From the NCBI GenBank assembly GCA_017415945.1, contig JAFQDR010000044.1, positions 1 to 6,670 on the forward strand: DNA of 6,670 nt, read 5' to 3'. This DNA is from Oscillospiraceae bacterium (GTDB lineage: Bacteria; Bacillota_A; Clostridia; Oscillospirales; Oscillospiraceae). Made by a program: the position numbers and the translations under genes. Positions 1 to 5,895 of the stretch are shown here, one piece after another. Every line of letters begins with the position of its first letter. Within the stretch, counting starts at the first letter, position 1. The notes beneath the pieces are model-generated. The model saw only the letters and a program-made list of their open reading frames with translations. It did not search any database and had not been told where the DNA came from.

Positions 1-456
1 ATCCACAAAAATAAGGATGCCTGCATCAAACGCATTGCAAAGAAACTTGGCGCAGATAACGGTTCCCGCATCAAAAAAGCGCAAATGGAAGTGAATACCA
101 TGCAGACGCGGCTGTCCGATATGGATAAACGGTTTGATCTGCTTTATGAAGACCGTTTGAACGGCGCGATCTCTGAAACAAAATTCCGCGAGATCACGAA
201 ACGCTGGGAAGCGGAACAAGAGGAACTACACACGAAATTAGAATCGTTGCAGAAACAACTTTCTGAAGTGCGCGATGCAGAGGAGGGAACACGACAGTTT
301 GCTGATCTGCTCGATCAGTACACGCAGGTTGAGGAACTGGATACCGAGTTTCTGAACCGTCTGATCGATAAAATCATCATCGGCGACAGAACCCGTGAAA
401 ACGGCGAAATTAAGCAGAGAATTACCATACAGTACAAATTCGTTGGCGCATTATAA
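1..456 (+). CDS. Large serine recombinase, C-terminal part (5' end outside window)
   Basis: The frame is open from base 1 to the TAA at 454-456 (151 codons), so this is the tail of a longer gene. Two things identify it. First, a charged coiled-coil stretch (about codons 35-100, with MDKRFDLLYEDRLNG and EAEQEELHTKLESLQKQL) matches the region after the zinc-ribbon domain of large serine recombinases. Second, the ending LNRLIDKIIIGDR...ITIQYKFVGAL has the pattern of DUF4368, the C-terminal domain of TnpX/TndX-type recombinases. These enzymes excise and integrate mobile elements by serine-mediated double-strand exchange. The catalytic resolvase domain and recombinase domain are not in the window, so activity cannot be judged. 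The stop lies only 31 bases before a truncated tRNA-Asn, as expected for a recombinase gene next to its own attachment site. Family assignment is from pattern recognition of the tail. Confidence 0.88.
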   Translation: MHKNKDACIKRIAKKLGADNGSRIKKAQMEVNTMQTRLSDMDKRFDLLYEDRLNGAISETKFREITKRWEAEQEELHTKLESLQKQLSEVRDAEEGTRQFADLLDQYTQVEELDTEFLNRLIDKIIIGDRTRENGEIKQRITIQYKFVGAL

Positions 457-460
457 TCGC

Positions 461-491
461 TAACTTAAACAAGGCGATGTTCACTAAGTTA
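461..491. other. Probable attachment-site arm: imperfect inverted repeat at the element/tRNA junction
   Basis: TAACTT (461-466) and AAGTTA (486-491) are perfect inverted copies, with an inner AAC (468-470)/GTT (479-481) pair. The repeat sits between the recombinase stop and the tRNA-Asn remnant, and its right arm runs into the tRNA sequence at the anticodon GTT (488-490). Large serine recombinases act on short att sites with partly symmetrical arms, so I infer this is an attL or attR half-site. The exact crossover bases cannot be set without the empty site or the other end of the element. Confidence 0.4.
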
Positions 492-530
492 ATCAACGGG
501 TCACTGGTTCAAGTCCAGTTGGGGGAGCCA
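488..530 (+). pseudogene. tRNA-Asn(GTT), 3' fragment from anticodon to CCA
   Basis: The 3' part of a tRNA reads cleanly: anticodon GTT (488-490), 3' anticodon strand TCAAC (493-497), variable loop GGGTC (498-502), T-arm ACTGG-TTCAAGT-CCAGT (503-519), acceptor 3' strand TGGGGGA (520-526), discriminator G and encoded CCA (528-530). A G discriminator and a GTT anticodon fit asparagine. The expected 5' half (an acceptor strand like TCCCCCA, the D-arm and a 5' anticodon strand complementary to TCAAC) is absent upstream, where the recombinase gene lies instead. The gene is therefore split at or near its anticodon. I infer insertion of the serine-recombinase element here. Whether a rebuilt functional tRNA-Asn exists at the other end is unknown. 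Confidence 0.75.
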
Positions 531-534
531 TAAT

Positions 535-645
535 AAGCCATTCAAGCAAATATGCACCTTTAGCTCAGTTGGTAGAGCAACTGACTCTTAATCAGTGGGT
601 CCCGGGTTCGAATCCCTGAAGGTGCACCAAAGCCTTGAATGGCTT
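535..645. repeat. 12-bp perfect inverted repeat flanking tRNA-Lys
   Basis: AAGCCATTCAAG (535-546) is the exact reverse complement of CTTGAATGGCTT (634-645). The arms bracket the whole tRNA-Lys gene, and the right arm overlaps the local terminator hairpin. In the precursor RNA the arms could pair and extend the stack below the acceptor stem, still followed by the T-rich tract from 644. A role in termination or precursor processing is inference. Confidence 0.8.
554..629 (+). tRNA. tRNA-Lys(CTT)
   Basis: A complete 76-nt cloverleaf. Acceptor GCACCTT (554-560) pairs with AAGGTGC; the D-arm is AGCTCAGTTGGTAGAGC; the anticodon arm is ACTGA-CTCTTAA-TCAGT with anticodon CTT, which reads AAG (Lys). 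The variable loop is GGGTC, and the T-arm CCGGG-TTCGAAT-CCCTG carries one C-T mismatch. The discriminator is A and CCA is encoded (627-629). It follows the tRNA-Asn remnant by 23 bases, so the two were probably part of one tRNA cluster. 3' ends of tRNA-Lys(CTT) genes are known ICE integration targets, so the parA-led element may abut it, but no second att copy is visible. Confidence 0.97.
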
Positions 646-650
646 TTTCT
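629..650 (+). terminator. Rho-independent terminator after tRNA-Lys
   Basis: AAAGCC (629-634) pairs with GGCTTT (641-646) across loop TTGAAT, and the T-rich run extends to about 650. It begins on the last base of the tRNA, ending the tRNA cluster transcript. Its 3' arm can alternatively pair with 535-546 upstream of the tRNA, giving a longer stem before the same T-run. Confidence 0.75.
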
Positions 651-704
651 TGTTTTATGGGATTGAAACCGCATGAATACAAACGAATAAATATACAAGT
701 CATT

Positions 705-760
705 AGGACTAAGTTACGAATCTGAATCATCAGATTGCCGTAATTTAGTCCTCTTTTTTT
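705..760 (+). terminator. Very long hairpin with T-run upstream of parA (terminator or attenuator)
   Basis: The outer arms 705-718 (AGGACTAAGTTACG) and 739-752 (CGTAATTTAGTCCT) pair over 14 positions with one G-U. The inner arms AATCTGA (719-725) and TCAGATT (730-736) pair over 7 with loop ATCA, leaving only a GC bulge at 737-738. TTTTTTT at 754-760 follows, giving the form of a strong intrinsic terminator on the + strand. No gene ends directly before it. It may insulate the parA operon from the tRNA cluster, or be an attenuator if a promoter lies at about 660-700. A weak candidate there is TTGAAA at 663-668 with TAAATA at 688-693, spacing 19, which is not convincing. Confidence 0.8.
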
Positions 761-791
761 GTCTATATGCAGAAAAATGAAGAAAAAACAA

Positions 792-805
792 CAATCATCT
801 GATTG
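792..805. promoter_or_regulatory. Small palindrome before parA, possible operator
   Basis: CAATCA-TC-TGATTG is a perfect 6-bp inverted repeat with a 2-base centre. It sits just upstream of the parA SD (GGAAGG, 811-816). A near copy of one strand, AATCATCAGATTG, occurs at 725-737 in the loop of the upstream hairpin. ParA or ParB proteins often repress their own operon, so an operator is plausible. This is inference from position and symmetry only. Confidence 0.35.
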
Positions 806-822
806 ATAAAGGAAGGAATATT

Positions 823-1644
823 ATGTATACAAACATACAAGCCATCGTCAATCAAAAAGGCGGTGTCGGAAAATCATTCTCATGTATAAACATTGGAATC
901 GGTCTTGCCCGTGCCGGAAAGAAAGTGCTGCTTGTGGATTTTGATCCGCAGGCAAGTATGACCATTGCACTTGGATATCCGCAACCAGATCAGATTCCCG
1001 TGACCGTGACCGATCTCATGACAAAGATCATCGAGGACGAACCGATTCAGCGCGGTGAAGGGATTATCCATCATCAAGAGGGAATAGATCTTCTCCCCGC
1101 CAATATTCAGTTATCGGGAATGGAAGTCACACTCGTGAATACCATCAGCCGTGAAACGGTACTTCGTCAGTATCTGAATACGGTAAAAAAAGATTATACG
1201 CATATCCTGATCGACTGTCAGCCATCCCTCGGTATGTTGACTGTCAATGCACTGACCGCAGCAAATCATTTGCTCATACCTGTTCAGGCTGAATATTTAC
1301 CGGCAAAAGGTCTGGAACAGCTTTTGCTGACGGTGAAGAAGGTACGAAAACAAATCAATCCCACGCTACAGATCGACGGTATTCTGCTGACGATGGTGGA
1401 CAGCCGCACGAATTTTGCGAAAGAGATATCCGGTTTACTCCGTGAGACATACGGAAACACATTGAACGTATTCCGCACCGAGATTCCTCATTCTGTAAAA
1501 GCAAAGGAATCCAATGCGGAGGGAAAAAGTATTTACGCATACGATGATTCCTGCAAGGTAGCAGAAGCATACAAAAATTTAGTAAGGGAGGTTTTATATC
1601 TTGAAAAGCAGCGCGAAAAACGTGACATTGACCTCGGTCGATGA
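823..1644 (+). CDS. parA: ParA/Soj-type partition ATPase
   Basis: A 273-aa protein of normal length for a small (type Ib/Soj-like) ParA with no N-terminal helix-turn-helix extension. The deviant Walker A motif is KGGVGKS at residues 12-18, with the signature lysine K12; the switch-I/A' motif VDFDPQA is at 38-44; the Walker B strand HILIDC has Asp131. These proteins bind DNA non-specifically as ATP dimers in the cytoplasm and move ParB-bound cargo, here probably the excised, replicating circular form of the element. The ATG at 823 is preceded by GGAAGG (811-816). The gene overlaps parB by 44 bases, which suggests coupled translation. The usual second Thr of GKTT is Ser-Phe here (K17-S-F19), a mild variation. 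ParA-like MinD proteins are an alternative, but the ParB neighbour decides. Confidence 0.95.
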   Translation: MYTNIQAIVNQKGGVGKSFSCINIGIGLARAGKKVLLVDFDPQASMTIALGYPQPDQIPVTVTDLMTKIIEDEPIQRGEGIIHHQEGIDLLPANIQLSGMEVTLVNTISRETVLRQYLNTVKKDYTHILIDCQPSLGMLTVNALTAANHLLIPVQAEYLPAKGLEQLLLTVKKVRKQINPTLQIDGILLTMVDSRTNFAKEISGLLRETYGNTLNVFRTEIPHSVKAKESNAEGKSIYAYDDSCKVAEAYKNLVREVLYLEKQREKRDIDLGR

Positions 1645-2623
1645 TCTTTTCACCACGGAGGAAGAACGCGAAGACAAGAAAAGGGAAAAGGTTCGTAACA
1701 TTCCCCTTTCGGAACTGCATCCGTTCAGAGATCATCCTTTCAGAGTGGTGGATGATGAAAAGATGGAAGAAACGGTGGAAAGTATCCGGGAATACGGTGT
1801 ATTGGTTCCGATCATTGTGAGACCGAAAGAAGAAGGCGGGTACGAGATTGTGTCCGGACACAGAAGATGTCATGCGAGCAAAATCGCAGGTCTGGAAACT
1901 GTCCCCACCATTGTCAGACATTTAGATGATGATGAGGCGACAATTATCATGGTTGACAGCAATTTGCAGAGAGAAAGTTTGCTTCCGAGCGAACGCGCGA
2001 AAGCGTATAAAATGAAGTTGGAAGCGTTAAAAAGACAGGGACAGCGAAATGATTTGACTTCGCGCCAAAATGGCACGAGGTACAGAGCTGATGAAAAGGT
2101 TGCGGAATCCGCTGACGAAAGTGCCCGTACAGTCCAGAGATATATCCGACTCACCGAACTGATCCCCGAACTTCTGGACATGGTAGACGAAAAGAAGATC
2201 AACTTCAATTCTGCCGTAGAGATTTCGCATCTGACCCCTGCTGAACAACATATGGTATGTGAAACCATAGAAACAGAGGGTCGCACACCATCCGTTGCAC
2301 AGGCGCAGGAAATCAAGCGTCTCAGTCAGAAAAAACAGTTGAATGAGGACACCATACTTCCATTGTTTGAAAAGAAAGAGGATGTCAGAACACATCAGAA
2401 AACGGAAGTGCAGGAACCACAAAAGGAATCGCAGCGAGGTCGTGAATCTTCTCCATGCAGAGTGGAAAACACAAAAGCAGGAAAAGTGATCACCATACCT
2501 GTCAATCAGTTTGCGAAATATATGCCGAACAGATCGGAAGAACAGATTACGGAACTGGTGGTAAAAATTCTGGACAACTGGTTCCACCACATGAGAAAAA
2601 CGCGCAGCGATCAATCGAGGTAA
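1601..2623 (+). CDS. parB: ParB/Noc-family partition protein (TTG start)
   Basis: 340 aa. The N-terminal ParB/sulfiredoxin-like CTP-binding domain spans about residues 31-118, with IPLSELHPFRDHPFR, the GHRR box (86-89; GERR in chromosomal ParB) and the NLQRESLLPSERAKAY linker (121-136). A KorB-type helix-turn-helix follows at about 160-200 (KVAESADESARTVQRYIRL). The charged, Gln/Lys/Glu-rich region 245-282 is probably disordered, and the C-terminus (about 285-332, ending VVKILDNWFHHM) is a likely dimerisation element. It should load on a centromere and stimulate ParA. The start is TTG at 1601, with AGGGAGG at 1585-1591, nine bases upstream and inside parA. No later start has a comparable SD. 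No canonical parS palindrome is seen in the window, so its target is open; the 11-bp array at 5819 is one candidate. Confidence 0.94.
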   Translation: MKSSAKNVTLTSVDDLFTTEEEREDKKREKVRNIPLSELHPFRDHPFRVVDDEKMEETVESIREYGVLVPIIVRPKEEGGYEIVSGHRRCHASKIAGLETVPTIVRHLDDDEATIIMVDSNLQRESLLPSERAKAYKMKLEALKRQGQRNDLTSRQNGTRYRADEKVAESADESARTVQRYIRLTELIPELLDMVDEKKINFNSAVEISHLTPAEQHMVCETIETEGRTPSVAQAQEIKRLSQKKQLNEDTILPLFEKKEDVRTHQKTEVQEPQKESQRGRESSPCRVENTKAGKVITIPVNQFAKYMPNRSEEQITELVVKILDNWFHHMRKTRSDQSR

Positions 2624-2639
2624 TTGAGGAGGAAACATT

Positions 2640-2843
2640 ATGGCTTGCAAAGACTGCTTTGCATATCGTGACAGAGACTGCTGCATCCTGACCGAGCGTG
2701 TCTGTGATCGCCGCAGATGTACGTTCTACAAGACGCAGGAAGAACATGACGAACGGCTGAAGAAATATCCGCCGTTTGATTATACGCACTACAAGGAAAC
2801 CGGAAGAAAGATTTATAACGGACGAGGTATCAACAATGGCTGA
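2640..2843 (+). CDS. Small six-cysteine protein, probable zinc binder
   Basis: 67 aa with six cysteines within the first 27 residues: CxxC at 3 and 6, a CC pair at 14-15, and Cys at 22 and 27. A Lys/Arg/Tyr-rich tail follows. The cysteine spacing suggests a small metal-binding knuckle, and with the basic tail a nucleic-acid or protein contact. That function is inferred, and I recognise no named family. The start is well supported by GAGGAGG at 2626-2632, seven bases before ATG. It lies 16 bases after parB and overlaps the next gene by 8 bases (ATGGCTGA), so it belongs to the same operon. No signal peptide or membrane segment is visible. Confidence 0.85.
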   Translation: MACKDCFAYRDRDCCILTERVCDRRRCTFYKTQEEHDERLKKYPPFDYTHYKETGRKIYNGRGINNG

Positions 2844-3729
2844 TGATGTAAGAAAGATCGGCGAATACAAGGTCACCAATGCTCTGCACATGGGCGATAA
2901 GGAATATGCGCTGTGTGAGAACATGGACGATCCGCACGGGCTGTACTACATGACCTGTATTGTCAGATCAAATGATTTTTACGAATTTTATGATGAAGTG
3001 CTTTCCAGCGACAATTATTTGCAGATTGCAAAGTTGTTCGCGGACAGAATTCAGACTGCTATTGCAGAGCAGATCAAAGAGGCTGAAAAGCATCCTGTCG
3101 GTTTGATCACCGCAGATATGTGTGACGGTATCCGTGATAAAAATCTGGAGGGTGAGATTATCGTCATACGTGCAGAGGAGCTGCATCCCGAATATCGCAC
3201 CGAAGCGCATCAGATCGTGCTGTGTACAGGAGGGAATGGTGCAAAACCCAATGCAAGAGGAAGCGCGGTCTTCTGCGAATCACTGACGGACTGTACGAAG
3301 GGAAGATTTGACCGTGTGAATGTCCTCGGCATCCTGAAAAAAGAATGTTATCCCGAATGGGTTTCGGAACGTGCAGCTGTCATACGGGAGTTTGAGAAGA
3401 ATCCCGCCGTCTTTGAATACGGCAGCAAACACTTTCTCGGTGTCGGACAACTGCCGCCGCCCAAGGAACGGGATCTGTCGAGAACCTTGTGTTATGACCC
3501 GAATATCGACTTTGAAACGCATAACGGTGATAAGGTACAGTATAACCGTGCCGATTTCCTCGATGCCGCTGGAACATCCAAATGCGACGTCTTCCGATGT
3601 TATGAAAACGGTAAGCTGTATGTTCCGGCAGAACATGAACTGTTCCGGTATAAGGGCAAGTATATAGCCTTGGAAAAACAGCAGCCGAAAAGAATACGCT
3701 CCAAAACCCATGATGAACCCGAGAGATAA
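2836..3729 (+). CDS. Unrecognised ICE-associated protein, 297 aa
   Basis: A long soluble protein with no membrane segment or signal peptide. It begins MADDVRKIGEYKVTNALHMG and has two visible parts. The first (about 1-85) reads like a small alpha/beta domain with a helical stretch. The second (about 90-190) runs from HPVGLITADMCDGI through a Gly/Ala/Arg patch (GGNGAKPNARGSAVF) to an alternating region. The tail (about 200-285) includes FEYGSKHFLGVGQLPPP and is followed by a basic end. The general layout resembles accessory proteins found in Firmicutes ICEs, but I cannot name a domain or activity. The ATG at 2836 is chosen over an upstream in-frame TTG at 2776 because GGACGAGG lies just before it and because it makes only a short overlap with the previous gene. 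Confidence 0.8.
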   Translation: MADDVRKIGEYKVTNALHMGDKEYALCENMDDPHGLYYMTCIVRSNDFYEFYDEVLSSDNYLQIAKLFADRIQTAIAEQIKEAEKHPVGLITADMCDGIRDKNLEGEIIVIRAEELHPEYRTEAHQIVLCTGGNGAKPNARGSAVFCESLTDCTKGRFDRVNVLGILKKECYPEWVSERAAVIREFEKNPAVFEYGSKHFLGVGQLPPPKERDLSRTLCYDPNIDFETHNGDKVQYNRADFLDAAGTSKCDVFRCYENGKLYVPAEHELFRYKGKYIALEKQQPKRIRSKTHDEPER

Positions 3730-3742
3730 AAGGAGGAAGAAT

Positions 3743-3964
3743 ATGGATAGCAAGCACCTTTGCCCGCCCGGTGAAACGCTTTGGACAACCTATTACAAAC
3801 ATGGGATTCCCCGTTATATTGTCACCTCAAAAACAGGAAACCGGGAAGTTTATTTTCTGTATCCGATTATCAACGGTGAACGCGGCAAACGCATTGGCAA
3901 GGCTCGGTCACCGATTGCACTGGAAGACACATATCTGAATGAATTTTATGAGAATACGATTTGA
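3743..3964 (+). CDS. Small hypothetical protein, 73 aa
   Basis: The start at 3743 is set by a strong AGGAGG (3731-3736); an in-frame ATG at 3710 lies inside the preceding gene and lacks this. The protein is Tyr-rich and basic in the middle (TTYYKHGIPRYIVTSKTGNR, then INGERGKRIGKA), with a more acidic end. The alternating polar/hydrophobic pattern suggests a compact beta-rich fold. No cysteine cluster (one Cys only), membrane segment or known motif is seen. It sits 13 bases after one gene and 14 before the DUF6017 gene, so it is co-expressed with both. Function unknown. Confidence 0.8.
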   Translation: MDSKHLCPPGETLWTTYYKHGIPRYIVTSKTGNREVYFLYPIINGERGKRIGKARSPIALEDTYLNEFYENTI

Positions 3965-3978
3965 GAAGGAGATTACAT

Positions 3979-4929
3979 ATGCCTACCTGCAGAGTTATCA
4001 AGAACGCGAATTTTACGACGATTTCCAACTACCATCTGCGTGACAAGTCCCTGTCCATGAAAGCCAAGGGACTTCTGACGATTATGCTGTCCCTGCCCGA
4101 AGAATGGGATTATACCATCAAGGGTCTTGCTGCCCTTTCTGCCGACGGTCGTGATTCGATCTCCAATACCATCCGTGAGCTTGAGGAGCACGGGTATGTC
4201 AAACGTCATCAGAGCCGCGGTGAAAAGGGTACCTTTGCGCAGAATGAATACTGGATTTACGAAATGCCGCAGACCGAGACTGGCGAAAACAAGTATGAAT
4301 CCCGGAACGATACCACTTCCTATGAAAAATATGATGCGGAATATCCCGACGACGAAACGGCATATGATGACAGCGCTGTCGAAGAATACGACGAAATGTA
4401 TGATGCTGGGTATATTGCTGATACCGTTGAAATGTATGACGAAGATACCCCTGACTCTGTATATGCCAAAAGACCGAATCTTCCGCTTTCTGACTGTCCG
4501 CTGACGGAATATCCGATAACGGCAAAGACCGCACAATTAAATACGAAAGAATTAAATACTAAAACAACAAAGATTCGATACGATCTGATGCGCGCACGCG
4601 CAAAGGAGCGGGTGGAGTATGCCGTGTTGCAGGAGGAGTTTTCCACAGAGCAGCTGGATGAACTGATTGCACTGATCGTGGAAATGGAATCGTGCCAGAG
4701 TGAAACCATGCTTGTTGCGGGAGCAGTCTATCCGCGGGAGGTTGTTGCAGCTCGTATGCGGTCGCTCAATGCCGAGTGTATCCGCTATGTTCTGGACTGC
4801 CTGCGGGAAGTCAAGCCGCAGATCAAGAACATCAAGAAGTACCTGATGGCATCGCTGTTCAATGCCCCGGCGACGATGGAGAGCTATATCGAAACCAAAA
4901 TGGCAGGTAAGGTCTTCGGAACAACATGA
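3979..4929 (+). CDS. DUF6017-type replication-initiator-like protein with winged-helix N-terminus
   Basis: 316 aa in three parts. Residues 1-97 are a winged helix of the RepA-N/DnaD-like type common in Firmicutes ICEs (YHLRDKSLSMKAKGLLTIML, then IRELEEHGYVKRHQSRGEKG). Residues 98-190 are a linker ending in the typical AQLNTKELNTK spacer. Residues ~199-308 match the DUF6017 pattern (IRYDLM..., LNAECIRYVLDCLRE, IKNIKKYLMASLFNAPATMESY). Family context suggests DNA binding at an element origin or control of element replication; the biochemical role is inferred. The linker carries an unusual acidic tract at 106-162 with ten Tyr among many Asp/Glu. The start is ATG 3979 with AGAAGGAGA at 3964-3972; an upstream TTG at 3961 would precede that SD and is rejected. 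Confidence 0.88.
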   Translation: MPTCRVIKNANFTTISNYHLRDKSLSMKAKGLLTIMLSLPEEWDYTIKGLAALSADGRDSISNTIRELEEHGYVKRHQSRGEKGTFAQNEYWIYEMPQTETGENKYESRNDTTSYEKYDAEYPDDETAYDDSAVEEYDEMYDAGYIADTVEMYDEDTPDSVYAKRPNLPLSDCPLTEYPITAKTAQLNTKELNTKTTKIRYDLMRARAKERVEYAVLQEEFSTEQLDELIALIVEMESCQSETMLVAGAVYPREVVAARMRSLNAECIRYVLDCLREVKPQIKNIKKYLMASLFNAPATMESYIETKMAGKVFGTT

Positions 4930-4946
4930 GAAAACAGGAGGTCAAC

Positions 4947-5456
4947 ATGAAAGAGATCAGGGACAAGGAAACCTTATGGCATGACACACAGCTTTTACTG
5001 CGGAAGTACAGGCAAGTGAAATGGGCGCTTGAGGTATCTTCCCAGCAGGCGCTGAAAGAATTGCAGCAAAGAACCGGCGGCACATTGGATACGTTTCTTC
5101 ATGCCGCTGTATTTGCTGGGGCAGATATCAGCAACACTCATCTTGAAGGTCGGGCACAGAGTTTGGAGAGGAGCAGAAAGATGCTTGCTCTGATCAACGA
5201 AAGTGTGGATTTCATGAGGAGAAACCATCCGCGCGGCGAACTGTATTATCAGGCTATATATTACTTTTATCTTTCACCCAAAGAACTTACCATAAACGGT
5301 ATCCTCAATGAGATGGAGAAAGACGGTTATATTGTTTCCGATACAACTCTTCGCAAGCATCGAAATGAGGCGGTCAGAATCATCGGAGAAATTTTATGGG
5401 GTTATGATGATCTGGAATCGAAAAATGTATTAAATGAAATTGTGAAAGGAAATTGA
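4947..5456 (+). CDS. Sigma-like/ArpU-type helix-turn-helix regulator candidate
   Basis: 169 aa, almost wholly helical by sequence. The N-terminal half (1-60) is charged with a small Thr/Gly turn (RTGGTLD). Residues 65-100 form a helix ending in HPRGELYYQAIYYFYLS. Residues 108-142 (SPKELTINGILNEMEKDGYIVSDTTLRKHRNEAV) read as a helix-turn-helix like region 4 of sigma factors or the phage ArpU/RinA group. Such proteins activate late or transfer genes from specific promoters. That role here is inference, made attractive by the strong promoter with repeats only 363 bases downstream of its stop. The start at 4947 follows AGGAGG (4936-4941); the ATG at 4926 overlaps the previous stop but lies ahead of this SD. 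I am moderately sure of the HTH and unsure of the family. Confidence 0.75.
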   Translation: MKEIRDKETLWHDTQLLLRKYRQVKWALEVSSQQALKELQQRTGGTLDTFLHAAVFAGADISNTHLEGRAQSLERSRKMLALINESVDFMRRNHPRGELYYQAIYYFYLSPKELTINGILNEMEKDGYIVSDTTLRKHRNEAVRIIGEILWGYDDLESKNVLNEIVKGN

Positions 5457-5459
5457 GTT

Positions 5460-5792
5460 ATGGGACTTTGTTATTATAAGCAGGAAGATCATGGATTTGT
5501 ATTCCTAAATATTTGTCAGATTCAGGACTTAAATTATGAGTCGGTTTGCAGAGCCTTGGTTGGCTCTCTGGGAAATGATGAAGATGAGGTTGTTGTTATT
5601 CAGAATGTCAGCTTGGAGGAAGCAGAATCTCTGATGGAACAGTATTTCCAGAACGGCAAGATAGACTTACATAATTTCAATGCGGAAGTAATGAATCCCA
5701 ATGATATGTGGGACTTTGCATTGAAACATTGGGGTCCCGAAGTCAAACGGATGGTGGAGGAACATCGCATTTCTGATAAAGCAAAAAAGTAA
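5460..5792 (+). CDS. Hypothetical acidic protein, 110 aa, last gene of operon
   Basis: ATG 5460 follows the previous stop by three bases, with AAAGGA at about 5446-5451 as a modest SD. The product is acidic, with EDEVVVIQNVSLEEAESLMEQY in the middle and a basic, lysine-rich end. The pattern suggests a small alpha/beta cytoplasmic protein; no motif, membrane segment or known family is seen. Base use differs from its neighbours: the first 60 bases are visibly AT-rich (19 G/C by hand count). It may therefore be a later addition to the operon. It directly precedes the repeat-promoter control region, so a regulatory role is possible but unsupported. Confidence 0.7.
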   Translation: MGLCYYKQEDHGFVFLNICQIQDLNYESVCRALVGSLGNDEDEVVVIQNVSLEEAESLMEQYFQNGKIDLHNFNAEVMNPNDMWDFALKHWGPEVKRMVEEHRISDKAKK

Positions 5793-5794
5793 AA

Positions 5795-5814
5795 ATTCTG
5801 TTAAGATGCAGAAT
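5795..5814. repeat. Small inverted repeat after the operon
   Basis: ATTCTG (5795-5800) and CAGAAT (5809-5814) are inverted copies around an 8-base loop, starting three bases after the stop of the 110-aa gene. There is no T-run after it, so it is at best a weak terminator. It abuts the 11-bp repeat array, and could instead be a protein-binding site. Confidence 0.35.
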
Positions 5815-5818
5815 AAAC

Positions 5819-5895
5819 TTCGGTTTTGCTTCGGTAAAATTTCGGCGAAATTTCGGGAAAATTTCGGTTTAATTTCGTTGACTTTTCGGATCGAA
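5819..5895 (+). repeat. Seven phased 11-bp direct repeats (iteron-like array)
   Basis: TTCGG begins at 5819, 5830, 5841, 5852 and 5863. The degenerate TTCGT follows at 5874 and TTCGG again at 5885. The spacing is exactly 11 bases throughout, and the central units follow TTCGG-NN-AAAT. One helical turn per unit puts every TTCGG on one DNA face. Unit 6 contains the -35 box and unit 7 lies in the -35/-10 spacer of the promoter below, so a protein filling the array would touch RNA polymerase. An embedded palindrome, AAATTTCG-G-CGAAATTT (5837-5853), spans units 3-4. The role may be operator, centromere or origin; the sequence does not decide. Confidence 0.9.

Noticed and set aside
823..2623. Canonical parS (TGTTTCACGTGAAACA-like) near parAB
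   Set aside because: Scanned by eye for TGTTTC/GAAACA palindromes in and around the genes; none was found.
2027..2686. 219-codon open frame on the - strand opposite parB
   Set aside because: It lies wholly antisense to a well-supported parB and the start of the next gene, with no SD and no recognisable protein pattern. The 188-codon - strand frame at 1355-1921 is rejected for the same reason.
2776..2835. Upstream TTG start for the 297-aa gene
   Set aside because: There is no suitable SD, and it would overlap the cysteine-rich gene by 68 bases. The ATG at 2836 has GGACGAGG before it and a short overlap.
4534..4562. AATTAAATAC direct repeats as iterons within the DUF6017 gene
   Set aside because: The two copies encode the duplicated LNTK protein spacer common to this family, which explains them.
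5819..5895. CRISPR array
   Set aside because: The repeats are 11 bases head to tail without spacers, and there are no cas genes.
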